This document shows positions 37,532-50,400 of a DNA stretch of 64,000 nt, in pieces. A model generated the notes under the pieces. The model worked only from the letters and a program-made list of their open reading frames with translations. It had not been told where the DNA came from and ran no database searches. This DNA comes from Allomyces arbusculus (taxonomy: Eukaryota; Blastocladiomycota; Blastocladiomycetes; Blastocladiales; Blastocladiaceae): the NCBI GenBank assembly GCA_027604705.1, contig JADHYV010000068.1, forward strand, positions 35,709-99,708, read 5' to 3'. Position 1 is the first letter of the stretch; every line of letters starts with the position of its first letter. The translations under genes were made by a program, and so were the position numbers.

Positions 37532-39170
37532 GTTGGGTCTCGACGGTACGGTTAAAGGCGAGAAGAGGGGGCGTCGTCCTACCAAGGCGGGACACCCTTT
37601 GGTCAGCAGCGATGGAGCAACATCGTGGCCGCGCGTTCAATGGGCCAAAAAATACATGAGCGCCACGCGCGGCCACCAAGCAACCGGAGCGCCAACGGTG
37701 CAGGGACAGGTATGTACCGGCGAGCGAAGCGAGCGAGCGAGACGCGATGCGTGGCGTCGCTCACTCTTGGAAGCGTCGGCGCGTCCGCAGCAGGGACAGA
37801 CGGGAGGAGAGCACGTTCAGCGAGGCCGGCAAGGAACCGGGCGCGCTCACGCTGGCGCCGCTGCTGGCGGGAGCGGGGGAACGGGAACTGGCAGGTGGTG
37901 CTGAGCGAACAGGCAACCAAGCACTCTTGGTGGACGACCACTGACGAAACGGCGCGCGGAACGGAAAGAAACGCGCGACCGGGTTGCGGGCGGCGGTGCG
38001 GGGGGGCGTGGTAGAGCGTCTGGTGGTCGGCCAGGAATGCACTGAGAGCACAAGTCGCGAGGTCGGTTCGGTCAATGGGCTTGTTGTTGACGGGGTGGAC
38101 CAGCCGAGGCGGCGCGTTGCAGCGGGGCTGGGGCCGTTGGGCGCGCCTGGATGTTGCAGTCGGGTCGGTGCGGCGGGTCCAATGCGGGTAGAAAGCGGGG
38201 TGTGCAGCGCAATGCGAGGGCGCGCGCTGGCACGTCGACGACAACAACGACGAGCTCGTCGAGAAGAGCGGCACCAGCTGGGACGAGCGACCGAAGGCGC
38301 GCGCGAGGTCAGTTGAGGGGGTGGGCTTGCAGGACGACTTGACAAGTCAGCACGCGCGGAGCAGACCGCGTCGCGCGGGTTTGGCAGGTTGGGCGGCGGG
38401 CCAGGGTTTCATGGCCGAGCAAGCTGGTTTCAGGGTTTGGCCGGGGCTCCAGGCTTCCAGCACAGATTGTGTCGTCAAGCGCATTTAATGAACCGCTGAT
38501 GCCACGAAATACATGCATTAAAGACCTTAATGGCGGCCTGAAACATGTGAGTCCAGCCCTGCACGTGCTCTTCCCAAGCCTGATTTCACATGCTTTTCGC
38601 GACAGCTTGCGCGCCCCGGGCTCCTCCGAGCAGGGACGCCCTCTGGTCCCCGATAACACCCGACGCTCTCTCTCCCCGCTCAGGCCCAAGTCCGTCACTG
38701 CTTTGCGGCGCGGCCAGCCTGCGGTCGAATCCAAGTGTCCAGTGGCAGCCAACGCCCACCACGGCCCCCGTCGACGCCCTCGCCGTCGTCGTCGTCGACT
38801 TACCGCAACGCAACGCGCGACCGTGCGCGCGCACCGTCGCGCAGCAGCGGCGCCGCCGTCCATCGCGCGTTATCCGACCGTGTGCCGCGTGTGCGCACCG
38901 CCGGCCTTTTCAAGCGTGGGTGCTCACGCGCGCCGCCGCCTTCGGCCCGCCCCTTTGGATCACTGGGCGCCGCTTCCACCTCGCGGCCGCCACACGCCGT
39001 CCACCACCGACCACCACCATCGGCCCCCCCTCGACTGTAATCGCGCCCCAGTCCACCTGCTCACGCACCCGCCTGACCCGCCCAACCGTCGCGCCTGCCC
39101 TTCGCGCGCACTCTCCACCCGGCCATCCTGCGAAATTCCCGTTTCTTGCCCGTCCTGTCCTGTCACCGCC
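37532..39170. other. Divergent intergenic region (AGC kinase fusion / ERT1-like)
   Basis: About 1.6 kb between two start codons. A short AT-richer patch lies at about 38450-38600. Open frames upstream of 39171 on the plus strand have non-coding composition. Nothing else was recognised. Confidence 0.5.
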
Positions 39171-39252
39171 ATGACCGTGCCGGCGTCCAGCAACGCCCCT
39201 TCTCCCGCCGGCTCAACCTCCTCGGCTCCTGGTGCCAACGCCAACTCCAACG

Positions 39253-39287
<35 letters not shown>

Positions 39288-41452
39288 TCGTCGACGCCAA
39301 CCACGTCGTCTCCACCGGCCCCACCGTCGACATCCACGTCGCCGGCCCCACCGCCCACCCCGGCCTCGACCACGCCTGCCAGTAAACCAACAAGAAAGTG
39401 CATGACCGCGTGCCTCTATTGCCGCCGTTCGTGCGTGTCCGCCATTGATCATTTCTGTCCCCCTCGATGGGACTCGTGGATGAACCTCTTGGCTGACCGA
39501 AATCGATCCATTTCCATAGGCACATGACGTGCGACCAGGGTACGCTGCTACTGGTCTTGTCGTGATGGATGATGGCGGCGACCGCGTCGTAGCAACTGCG
39601 CCGCGGTGGGGCGCGTCGTGGCAGTCGCGTCGCAGAGGACACGTCGCCCAGCCGTGGCGCAAAGTGGACCCATTGCTGCAACTGACAGATTGCATTCCTG
39701 CCGCCGCTCTGCCTAGGCCGGCCCTGCCAGCGGTGCATCAAGCGCCACATTGGCCACCTGTGTCACGACGAGCACCGCCCTCCGGCCTCGCACGCCGCCG
39801 CCAACGCCGTCCCACCCGCACCGAACCCCGTCGTCGCCGCGCACCAGCAGTTCCTGACCGCCGATAACGCCGCAGCCGCTGCTGCCGCTGCCGCCGCCGC
39901 CGCCGCGGGTCTGTCCACCACGAATCCGATTCCGGGCGCGCCCGTCATTGCTTACCTTCCGACAATGCAGCTCGTCCCGTATCTTCAGCAGCAGCAACAG
40001 CAGCAGCAGGCTGTTGGGGTGCAACCCGCGCAGCAACCGCCACCGCCGCAGTTACCGCACCCTCCAAATCCGACGACGCAGCAGACGGTGCAGCAGCACC
40101 AGCAGCAGCAGGCCGCTGCCGCACTCGCTGCTGCCGCGGCAGCGCAACCCATGACCTCGGTCATGCCGCCACCGGGCGTGCTTGCTGCGACCAACCCGAT
40201 AACGTCGGCGCTCGCACCACCCAATCCGGCCGTCTGGACCACGACTGCGGGGGCATTACCGGGATCCCTACCGCTCGCCGTCTCGGGCCCTGCGGCACCA
40301 CCGGGACTCGCGCAGTTTGGGCCCGGGATGACCACGCTGCCGTTCGCCTCGGAGGTGGCCATCAACGAGTTTGCCGTGATCTCCGATTTCCTCGAACGGC
40401 ATTTTGACCCGGGACGAGGGTGGGCCGCCGCTGCGGCCGCACAGGCGCAGGCGCAGGCGCAGGCCGCACAGGCCGTGCAGGCTGCGCAGGCACAGCAGGC
40501 CGCGAATGCCGCTGCTGCCGCGGCCGCGGCCGCGATGCCGCCACCGGCTGGCAATGGCGTCGCGAACGCGCCGCATGAGCAGTATCTGCTAACGGTCGCG
40601 GACCCGCTCGCGCCCACAACTGAGGACCGGCTCAAGCAAGTGCTGCACGCGAAATACGAGGCGGGCCTATTGCGCCCCTTCAACTACGTGCATGGGTACG
40701 CGCGGCTGCAGCAGTACATGGACTCGAACATGTCGCCGTCGTCAAGGCACCGGATCCTCGCGGCCATGGCGCATTTCCGCCCCGCGTTCCGCGCGATCGC
40801 GCAGTCCCTGACCGACTTGGACCTGATCTTGGTGGAAGAGTCGTTTGAGCGGCTCTTGCTCGACTATGACCACCTTTTTTCCAGTATGGGCGTGCCCGCG
40901 TGCCTGTGGCGGCGCACGGGCGAGATCTACAAGGCCAACCATCAGTTTGCCGACTTGGTGCACGTGCCGCTCGCCGACTTGCACGATGGCCGGACCGCGA
41001 TCTACGAGCTCATGGCCGAGGAATCGGCCGTGAATTACTGGGAAAAGTACGGGACCATCGCGTTTGATGCCGGACAGAAGGCCGTCTTGACGTCGTGCTT
41101 GCTCGAGGACCAAGCTCCACCCGCGGGGCCCACGGGGACCCCGCCCGCGGACGCGCGCGCGTCGAGCACCTCCGGGAAACTGCCAATCGCGTGCTGTTTC
41201 TCGTTTACGATTCGCCGCGACAAGTATAATATCCCGATTGCGATTGTCGGGCATTTTTTGCCGACGGCACCGCCGCCGCCGCCCGTTGCGCGACGCGATC
41301 CGGTCGGGTCCGCACCGGGATGTGTTGCGGGGGGTAGGGGGACGTCCGAGGAGACGATGGCGTCGACGACCACGGCGCCAGCGCCGAATGCCGCGCCAGT
41401 GCCGGCGGGTGCTGGGCCGTATAGCGAGTGGTTGCGGCCTGTTGCGGGCTGA
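39171..41452 (+). CDS. ERT1: Zn2Cys6-PAS transcription regulator, ERT1/AcuK-like
   Basis: Three exons are inferred: 39171-39430, 39520-39539 (20 nt) and 39717-41452, giving 671 residues. Joining them builds a C-x2-C-x6-C-x5-C-x2-C-x8-C cluster (ACLYCRRSHMTC, then DQGRPCQRCIKRH) at about residues 79-107. The N terminus is Ser-rich. Poly-Gln/Ala segments follow the cluster. The C-terminal half matches the ERT1/AcuK pattern: LRPFNYVHGYARLQQYM, ILAAMAHFRPAFRAIAQSL, then a PAS-like region with CLWRRTGEIYKANHQFADLV, WEKYGTIAFDAG and CCFSFTIRRDKYNIPIAIVG. ERT1/AcuK proteins control gluconeogenesis and the switch to non-fermentable carbon. The start codon sits in a good context (GCCATG). Confidence 0.9.
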
Positions 41453-42376
41453 TGTGATGTGTCAGGTCGAGTCAGCTTGGATTTGGTGTGATTTTGTTAT
41501 TGTGATTCTCTCTTTCGTTCTCTCTGCCCGGCTTGTTTGTGAACCAGGTTTTTTTTTTTTTTTTTGCACGACCCTGTTGCTTGTTGCGTGCCAGTGTCGG
41601 AGGAGCGTGCCAGTCACGGTCACACCAAGCGCTGGCCGAAATGAGATCGGGTCTCACGAGCCCTGCCGCCCCGCGCACATGGGCGGTGACGACGGCAGAG
41701 CGCACAAGTCCGCAAAGGCCCAGCGATGAGCAGACGCGAGGACCATGACCTCGATGCAGCAGCACCAGGCCAGGCGGGTCCTCCACCGCTGCTCCCATGG
41801 CCGCTATGGCGGTGTTGCACGCAACGGCGTGTGGTTGGCGGTGGCGAGGACAAGCCGTGCGCGCCCGCGAGTGCCACGCTGGACAGTCGACTGTTGTGCC
41901 GGTGCGGTCGTGGTTGGCCGTGTGAAGTGGAGCCAGCGATGGCACGGCTGCTCTTCTCGCCTGTCGTGCGACACGACGCAGCGCGACGTGCAGGGCGCGC
42001 GCTCTTGCCCTGCTCAACGACCGCAACGTCAATAAAAGGCGTGCGGCACCCGCCGCGTCGTCTCCCCTCTCCCTCGCCTTGCACGCTCGCTCGTGGCCGC
42101 TGCGTGCCGACCTCAGCGGCAGCCACCCTCACGACCGCGACGCTGATTCCAACCGCAACGACTCCAACTGCAAACTCCAACCAGTCGTCTTGCCCACGTT
42201 GTCCAGGCGCGCGACTGGACGCATCAGCGCGCTTGCATCTCTCGTTCCAAGCTCGACCAACCTCTACCGCTGCACTGGATCCCGCGTGGTCGCGCTCTCG
42301 ACTTGCTCTCCTGTCGTCGATCCACACGTTGCCGCAACCCGCGACACGCACCACACGCCAACTACGTGCTGTCGCA
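41453..42376. other. Intergenic, ERT1-like 3' side to RRM gene 5' side
   Basis: It holds a 17-nt T run at 41549-41565, probably part of the 3' UTR or termination region of the ERT1-like gene, and a CAATAAAAGG at about 42028-42037 that may be TATA-like for the next gene. No coding sequence was recognised. Confidence 0.45.
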
Positions 42377-44207
42377 ATGCAAGACCCTGGCGCCGCCGGG
42401 ACGGCCGATATGGCTGCCGGTACGTCGAGCACTCCACCTCCCCTTCCGTGACGGCGGTCCACCGCGTGTCGGCGCGCGAGCAGCAGGGATGGCTCCACTT
42501 GGTGCGCCCTGCGGTCGTTTGACTCACACCAACGTGATCGCGTCGCGCAGTTCGCCACGCACGTGACGCGCCACCGCACGTTGGTGCTTCGGCGACCAGC
42601 ACTGCGGCCGGCGCTGTCGCCCCGACGCCAGCTTCTGATCAGAACCGTGGTCGCGCCAATGTGCAGGCGCCAGCGACCCCGTCGCACTCGGCGCAGCCCG
42701 CGGTGCCCGTCCGCCCAACGACCGCACTCGACGGCCACCGCACCGACGGCCCCGCGGCGACCACCGCGCCCGCGCCAGCTGCCGCGATCAGCGCGGCCGT
42801 TGCTGCTCTCCCTCACGGGGCGGAGCTCGTTGGCGATGCCGCTCGCTTCCATGACCACAGGTGCGTCGATTCCGACGAGCAGGAGCTCGCTTGGAACTGG
42901 AGGGCCCCAGAAGACTGATCCTCTGTTTTGCCTCTTCTGCTTCTTGTTTTCGTCACGCCCTTGGTCGTGCCCTTCGCCTGCTGCTCCTATGCGCCCCATG
43001 TCGCGTCGTACCAATTTTTCAACTGGGCGACCTCTCGCCACCGACGGCTGCGCTGGTCTGCTCTGGTGTGCTGCTGCTCTTTTGCCTGCAACGCCAATGT
43101 GGTTCTTCGGTCGCCCGCGGACGCATCGCCACCGTGGTGTCGGTCGCGTGCACGGATTCGCGCGACCACGTCGCGTTGTTGCCCACCCGCGTTCTCCCCC
43201 TCCTCCTCCACTCTCCCGTCGTCGTCTTTGTGCGGAAACGGCTCCATCCCGCGCGTGCTCGTCTCGTTGCTCATAGACTGCTGGTTCGTGGCGGATCCGC
43301 CGCGTCTGCGCCAGCTGCGCCGACTCCAACCAACGCCCTGCCTACACCCGCATCGACCACCGCCAGTGTGCCCTACCCCGTACCCAAGCTCGCCGACTCC
43401 ACTCCAACCTTCTCGCGCGCAACATTCGCCATGTCGCCCGAACCCGTGCCCGGCGCGTCGACGGCCAGCTCGGTCCTGACCACGGCCGCCGCGGCGGCAG
43501 CAGCACGCGCCGCAATTGAACCGCTCACGTCCCCCACGATGCGCCCGCGCGCGCTCGATCTGCACCAGCACGACGCGTGGCCTGGCACCGCGTTCCGCAA
43601 GCCCGGCGCCGACCCGACCGCATGGACCGGCACCGCGCCCACCTCGGGCACGTGGCCGCGCACGACGACGCCGCCATTCGGCACGCCTGGCGCGACTGGT
43701 ATCACCGCCACCAACACTCGCGGTGCCGTGGGCCGCACCGCGTCGTACCCGTCGGCTATGCCACGCCGCGGTGCGATCCCGAACGACTGGCACGATCACG
43801 TTGATTGGCCAACGTCTTCGTCGACACCGCTCGGCGCGGAGCCGGCCGCGTCGTTCACGTCCACGTCGTCGTACGGTGGGCCGGAGGTCGACCGGTCGTG
43901 GCTCGCGGCGCGCGCGCGCGCCAGCTGGCACGCGGTAACCGATGATGATTATTATGCGGACGCGACGGTCGGCGAGGCCGGGGCGGCGGCGGCGGCGGCG
44001 GCGGCGCAGTACGCCGAGTTGGCCGACTTTGCGGCACGCGGCGGTAACGGCGGCGGCGGCGGCGTTGGCGGCGACGCGGTGGGGTGGCATGCGAACACGA
44101 CGTCGGCGTCGTGGCTCCACCATGACCTGCAGCACAGTGCTAGCGCAGACCCGAAGCCCGTACCGTACCCCTTGTTGCACACGAACACGCATTATCACCA
44201 CCACCAT

Positions 44208-44238
<31 letters not shown>

Positions 44239-46555
44239 TCCAGCAGCACCAGCAGTACCAGTTCCAGTATCATGAGAGCCCGTACCAGCAGAACTCGTAC
44301 CAATCAACGCAATTCCAGCAGCATCAACACCTGCAGAACCAGTATCTCCACCAGCAGCAACAGCAGTACCTGACGAGCCAGTACTCGCAACATCAGCAGC
44401 ACCACCACCAGTTTCACCATCAACTGCCGACGTCGAGCGGGCCGCGGTTCGGGCACGGCGGCGCCCATTACGGCACGGGCGCGCCAACCACAACGTCGAG
44501 CAAGCCCGCCAAAGTGTTTGTCTCGTACCTGCCGCCGCACTACACGGTGGACGACGTGGCGCGCGTCTTTGGCCAGTTTGGCACGATCGTCTCGATCAAG
44601 CTGTTGCCGACGCCCAACGCCGCGCTTTTGCCGCTCAAGTACCGGTGCGGGTTCGTGCAATTCGACAGCGACCTGGCCGTCCAGGCGTGCATCCAGGCTC
44701 TGCACCAGCGGCACGTGGCCGTCGCGGGCAAGCGGTACATCTTGACGGTGCGCGACGCCTCAGCCCAGGCGCCCATGAACACGACGAATTTGATGGTCAA
44801 GAACCTGCCGGCGTCGCTCGATGAGCAGCGGCTGCGCATCGAGTTTGCCAAGTACGGGCCCGTGACCTCGGTCCGTATCATTCGCGACCGCGACCGCGAC
44901 CACGGTGGGCACCAGCGGCATAGCACGGGCGGGTTTGCGGGGAAAGCCCTCGGGTTTGTCAATTTTCGGCACTCGGCCGATGCGACGCGCGCGTTGCACG
45001 GCATGCACAATGCCTACCTCGATGGCCGCCGCCTGCACGTTTCGTTTGCCGAAAAGGAGTACCCGTACAACGTGCATGTCTTTGATCATGACCCGCTCGC
45101 GCCGGCAGGGTCCGCGGGTAGCGGCGCCGAGGACGTGCTGGAACTCGACTCGTTTGGGATCCCCGTCGCGCCGCCGCCCACGGCGGGCGAGGTCGCGGCC
45201 GTGACCGAAGTCTACCCGACTCCCGAAATGACGCGCACCGGCGGCGGCGCTGGGAGCGCGCAGCAGCAGATCGCAGCGAGCGTGGTGAGCGCGACGGCCA
45301 TGGCCGCGCGGTTTGCGCACCGCGGTACGAGCCCGGGAGCGTGGATCGAGTCCAACGATGCGGTCTCCCCCGAAGTGCAGCTACGCCGTGCCATGTTGCA
45401 CCACGTCGCGCACCGTCGCGGCACGTCCTCGTCGACGTCGGGTGCCACTGCGGGCCCGCTGTCGCTGCCGACCATCACGTCGGCCACGCGCACCGCGAAC
45501 CCAGCGCTCGCGCTGCCGATACCCGAGACAGCGGCATCATGGGCAGGGCCCATGTCGCCGACGTGGCCCGCACCGACCGCCGCGCACGGACCCATGTCGC
45601 CGCCGCCGTCGGCCACTTTCCAGGGTGGGGTGTCCACGAGCCAGGCGGTGTCATGGTACCCCGCGCACGACGCGACGGATTTGCCGTCGGCAATGGACCG
45701 GCTGCAGCTGGGTTCTGATGCTTCGGCGCGGAGTGGCGCCGATGCCGAGTCAATGGGCCCGCACCGTCTGCTCATTTGCAACTTGCACGCGTCGGTGACA
45801 GACGCGTTTTTGATGAAGAGCTTTGCCGAGGCGGTCGCGTGCCATGTGGTTCGTACCCATTCCCCGCTCGCATGGCGTGGTTTCGCTTGTTTTCATTCTC
45901 ACACTGTGCTTCCCACCGATAGGACTCGCTCACGCATTCGGCGTCGGTGGAATTCTTGACTAAGGCCGCGGGCCTGCGCGCTGCGGCCACGCTCTACCCG
46001 ACCTTGAACCCGGCGCACCTCGCGTCCTACCTGGTCCCGATCGCGACCACGACTATGGCTTCGCCCGTGGCCGCGCTCACGGTGTTGCCGACCTCAACGG
46101 CGTCCTGGACCGCACCGCCGCGCCCTATCGCGCGTTTCGCGCCGTCGTCGACCACCTCGATCATGACCCAGTCGTCGGCCGGGTCCGTGTCCGGGTCGGG
46201 TGCAGCTGCAGCTGCGGCGATGCCTGTCATGCCGTGGGAACACGAAGCCGACACGTACTTAGCTGCTGGACCACCGACGACAACGGCGACCTCCGCGGGT
46301 GTCGCGCGGTCCGAGTCGAGCTCGGTCCCGACACTCATTGGGATGGCGTCGCCCCCGATCACGCCGCTCGTCGACCGGTTTGGCGCGGCGGCCGCGGCAG
46401 CCTGGAACGCACCGTCGTCGACGACATCGACTTCAGCGTCGGTCGCGCACACGGCTGACGAGGCCGAGACCGCGTCGTCGGCGGGCGCGCACGCGCTCGG
46501 CGCACCGCCGGCGCTGATGAGTGACTTGATGGCCGTGCTTGACCGCGGCGAGTAA
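42377..46555 (+). CDS. Large RRM-domain RNA-binding protein
   Basis: Four exons are proposed: 42377-42419, 42551-42860, 43277-45848 and 45923-46555, giving 1185 residues. The core from the ATG at 43431 onward is firm; the two 5' exons rest on splice consensus (GTACGT, GTGCGT) and frame continuity. A long Ala/Gly/Gln/His-rich N-terminal region precedes two adjacent RRMs. RRM1 has AKVFVSYLPPHYTVDDVARV and YRCGFVQF. RRM2 has TNLMVKNLPASLDEQRLRIE and KALGFVNF. A third, divergent RRM begins RLLICNLHASVTDAFLMKSF and continues in the last exon (ASVEFLTKAAGLRAAATLYP). The protein probably binds mRNA. No precise orthologue was recognised. Confidence 0.82.
44211..44238 (+). repeat. CAG tract encoding poly-Gln in RRM protein
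   Basis: Nine CAG codons in a row follow a His-rich run, inside a wider Gln/His/Tyr-rich region that extends to about 44430. Confidence 0.9.
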
Positions 46556-47412
46556 CGTTGTCGACCAACCGAACCGGTGGCCGCGGGCCGGTCCACCGAG
46601 AATTTCCTCCCTGCATATTGTTGTGTGCTAAGAGCATTGAGTGCTCCCCTTCACTCTCTCGATTGTCTGCCTTGTTTGTGTGTGTCGTTTTGCTGCTGCT
46701 GCCGCCGATTCGTGTCTGTCTTCCATACCATGTCTTCGCCCATCCACGGCCTTTCCTGCATGTCTCTGTTATCACCACCGACCTCCCTCTTTACCCCACC
46801 ATCCCAAAGATTACGTACTTCTCATGTCGCTTCGTGTCATGGTGAATTTTTTGTTGCTGTTTTCGTTTTCGTATCTTTTGTTCCCCGGTTATCCACTGTG
46901 CGGCCAACTGCCTGCCCAGTCTTATCCACGTTGCGTCCATGATTGTGTGTATCGCCAGTCGAGTAGGATCATTACAATGGCATTCTTGTGATATCTTTGG
47001 TATTCGTTGCTGCCGCTTCCGCTTGCTTCTGAGAACAAGCGCCATTCGTTGTGTCTTGCTCGTCGTTCTCGGTTGCCGTTCATTGCTCGAGTGTTAGTTT
47101 ACCTTGCCAGTCTTTGACTGGTATTTGAATGGTGCTGGCTCCTCCATGACCGTTCCATCGGCACGAGGGTGCATTGCATTCTCGCGTGCGGTTTCACAGA
47201 GAGGAAACTAAAGAAGATGCTCAAGAACCGGTTCCTTTCGAAACGAAATTCAGGTACACTCCGAGCCAGCCATGCCAAAAGAAATCGGCGCCGTCCCCCC
47301 CACTCGCCAACAGAGTGGCCAAAAGACATCCGCCACGCGCGCGTCGGCATCCTCACCACACCGCATCGCCGCTATCCCCGTCCGTCCGTCTCACCCCACT
47401 ACTCCCTCGAGC
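46556..47412. other. Convergent spacer, RRM protein / Polo kinase
   Basis: About 860 nt, clearly T-richer than the genes, as expected of 3' UTRs. No gene was recognised. Confidence 0.5.
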
Positions 47413-50400
47413 TTACTGCGCCGTCTGCTGTTGCTGCTGTTGCTGCTGTTGCTGCTGTTGCTGCTGTTGCTGCTGTTGCTGCTGCTGCTGTTGCTGCTGT
47501 TGCTGGCGCCGACGCTTGGTGCGCATATTATCCACGAGATCCTTGGTGTACCGCAACCGCTGGAGGAGCGCCTCGGCCATATGCACTTCCTTAGCGTCCG
47601 TCCCCGGCGGCCACGCCGCGGGCGAGACACTCGCCAGACTCGCGCGCGCGCGCAACGCCGGCAAATCCGCGAGCTGGAACTGGTGCACTTGCCGGTACTG
47701 GTCAATGTAGGCTACTAGCCGCGCGTCGTTGGCGAGCACCATCTTGGTATGGTCCTGGAAATTGACTTGCACGACCTGGTTCGACAGCCGGAAGACCACG
47801 GCCGCCGCCGTCTTGTAGTACTTGATCAAGAACTCGAGATCGGCCGTTTTCGCCGTGTCGCCGCCGCCCGCGGTGGTCGGCGTAGACGGTACCGACGAAG
47901 CCGCGCCCTGCGCCATGTTCTGGTTCATGTACTCGCGGAAATGGTGCAGCAGCGTCACCTTCTTGGCGAGGTCCGGCGGGTACTGCGTCATCGTGTGCGC
48001 CTGCCGCTTCATCACGCCTGGCATGCTCGTGTTGGTGCGGCACGAATAGAGGTACTCAAAGTGGTGCCCGTCGGGCGCCAGCACCAGCAGCGTCGTATCG
48101 TTGAAGTAGACCCCGACGACGCCGTTGCTCAACTGGTACCCGAGCCCGTACTTGTTGGAGTAGTCGATGAATTTGACAATAAACACCGTCGGCGGCGGCA
48201 CATCGGCACCCACGCGCAGAGCTTCAAGCCGGATCGTGGCCAATGCGCTCGTATCGTGCGCGCACTGCCACGCGAGCGCGAGGTTGCGAGCCATCGTGTC
48301 CATCATGTGCGGGCCGCCAGACCCACCGGCCGCGGGCGCCGCGGGTGGCGGGGCCGATGCGGATGCTGGTGCAGCAGCAGAGGCCATGCTGTTGGCGCGT
48401 GTCGGCGCCGACGCGGGAGCGGACAGGGGCGATGAGCGCGCATTGAGAGTCGACGACGACGACGCGCGGTCGGTCACGACCATCGACTCGAGCCCGGGCG
48501 GGACCACAGCGCTGCGACTGTACTCGTCGTCGCGGTACCGCGTGCGGTCCCGGTCGTACTCACGCGGAGCCGTCTCGGGTCTCGTGTACTCGTATTCCCG
48601 CGACGCAACGGCGTCGGGTCTCGACCGCGCATACTCGCGCGGCGCCGTCTCGGGTCTCGTGCGCTCGTATTCGCACGCTCCCGCCGCCGCTGAGGATTCG
48701 GGTCTCGCGCGCTCGTATTGGTCGTAGACGTCGGATTTCGCACGCTCACACTGGTCATACACCTGGACACCGACGCGCTCGTACTCGTGGTCATACACTT
48801 CGTTGGCCGCACGCTCGTACTCGTGGTCGTACGCCTCGTTTCTCGGACGCTCGCAATCGATCTCGTAATCGTTGGCCCTTGGCGGTACCGGCGCCGGCGC
48901 CGCTGGTGGCACGCGGTCGTAGGCCATGGCGCGGTACTTATCCCGTGCCGTCAGGTCCGGTTCACGGCGGTCACTCGAACGCGGCGGTTCATAACTGCGC
49001 GGCACCTCTCGGCTGATCGGCGCCGCCTCGTAACTCGTGCGCGGCGCATCGTAACTGTGCGGCACCTCGTGCCCGAGCGGCGATGTGCGGTACTCGTCCT
49101 TGCCGCCGCGCGTCCGCGTGCGCGGGCTCGGCGGCAAATACGCCGCGAGCCGGTCATCAGACGGGTACCGCGCGGCTCTCGTCGCCGCTGCCGCAGATGA
49201 GCTTGGGCCGACGGCGGGCGACGAATTCGACCGCACTTGCACGCTCGTCGACCGCGCGAGCCGGTGCATGTCTTGCGCGTCGTACGACATGGCGCGGTCG
49301 ACGGCCATTGACTGCGGCGAGGCACGCGCCGGTGGGGCCGCGTCGTACGCATCCCGCCGCAAATCATAATCGCGGTCATACCCGCGCGGGGGCGCCGGTG
49401 CCTGTACCGGCGGGGGGCCCTGGACGGACCGCGTCATGGCGGGACTCGCTTTACCCGCCGCAGCCGCGGCCGCGCGCAACTTGGCCGCCGTGCGCCCCCC
49501 CGATCCCGCCTCGTCTCTCGCCACCTCCCGTGTCCGGACCCGGCCGGGCGAATCCAGCGACAGAGACATCATCATCCTTTGCGACTGCGCCGCCACGACC
49601 GCCGCCGTCACGGCGGGTGTCGCCAATTCGCGCCGTACCGGGTCCAAGTCGGCCCGCGGGGACCGAATGCGCATCGCACGCGCCGAGTACTCGTCACGAG
49701 CCAAATCAGCCATGGCAGCTGGCGGTGGCGGGTGATCTGGCGCAGTCGACGACATGGACGAAATGGTCGACGATGACGAGCCCGAATGATGTGATCCGGA
49801 GCGCGACGCGGCGAGGTCGGGCGCCGCGCGACGGCGTGAGTCGGTGGCGGCCGCAAAGGCGGCACGGGAGGGCGGGGATGGGCGCATTGGAACGACGGTG
49901 TCGTCCGGGTAATACGTCGCTGACGACGAAGCCAATGGCGAAGCGGCCGAGTTGGCGCGCGTGGTCGAAGTGACGACGCGCGCCGTCGTCCGTGGAGACA
50001 TGTCGCTCGCAGACGCCGTGGTCGTCGTGGACGCGGATCGCGCGACCGTGCTCTGCCGCATCGTCGCCTCCGCCGCGGGCGCGACCGCTGCCGCGGCGGC
50101 ATTCGTTGATGCTGATGGTAGCCATTGCTCGGACCGCGCACGACGGAGCGTGCGTGCCGTCGTCCCAACTGCGGTCGCCGCTGCAGCTGGCCCAGCGACC
50201 AAGGTGGGCGACGCGGCACGCTCGTGGTCGTGCGCGTCGGACGATGCGTGCACGGCTGTTGACCGTGACCAGGTCGATGGCGCCGATGGTGGAGCAGGTG
50301 CGGGCGGGTCGAGCGAGGACGGCGCTGTGGGTGCGAGCCGTGGTGGTTCCGGGCGAGCCGACACCGCCTGGCGCCGCTGCTGCCGGTCAGCAAGCGCCTG

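Noticed and set aside
38469-39170. Extension of the ERT1-like frame upstream of 39171
   Set aside because: The upstream peptide has non-coding composition (Arg/His/Pro-rich), while the ATG at 39171 has a good context and a normal start for the protein.
41620-43329. 569-codon minus-strand open frame upstream of the RRM gene
   Set aside because: Composition is typical of antisense GC-rich frames, and the plus strand offers consistent exons.
42987-44303. 438-codon minus-strand open frame over the RRM gene
   Set aside because: Arg/Gly/Val-rich mirror of the Gln/His/Ala-coding strand, without domain content.
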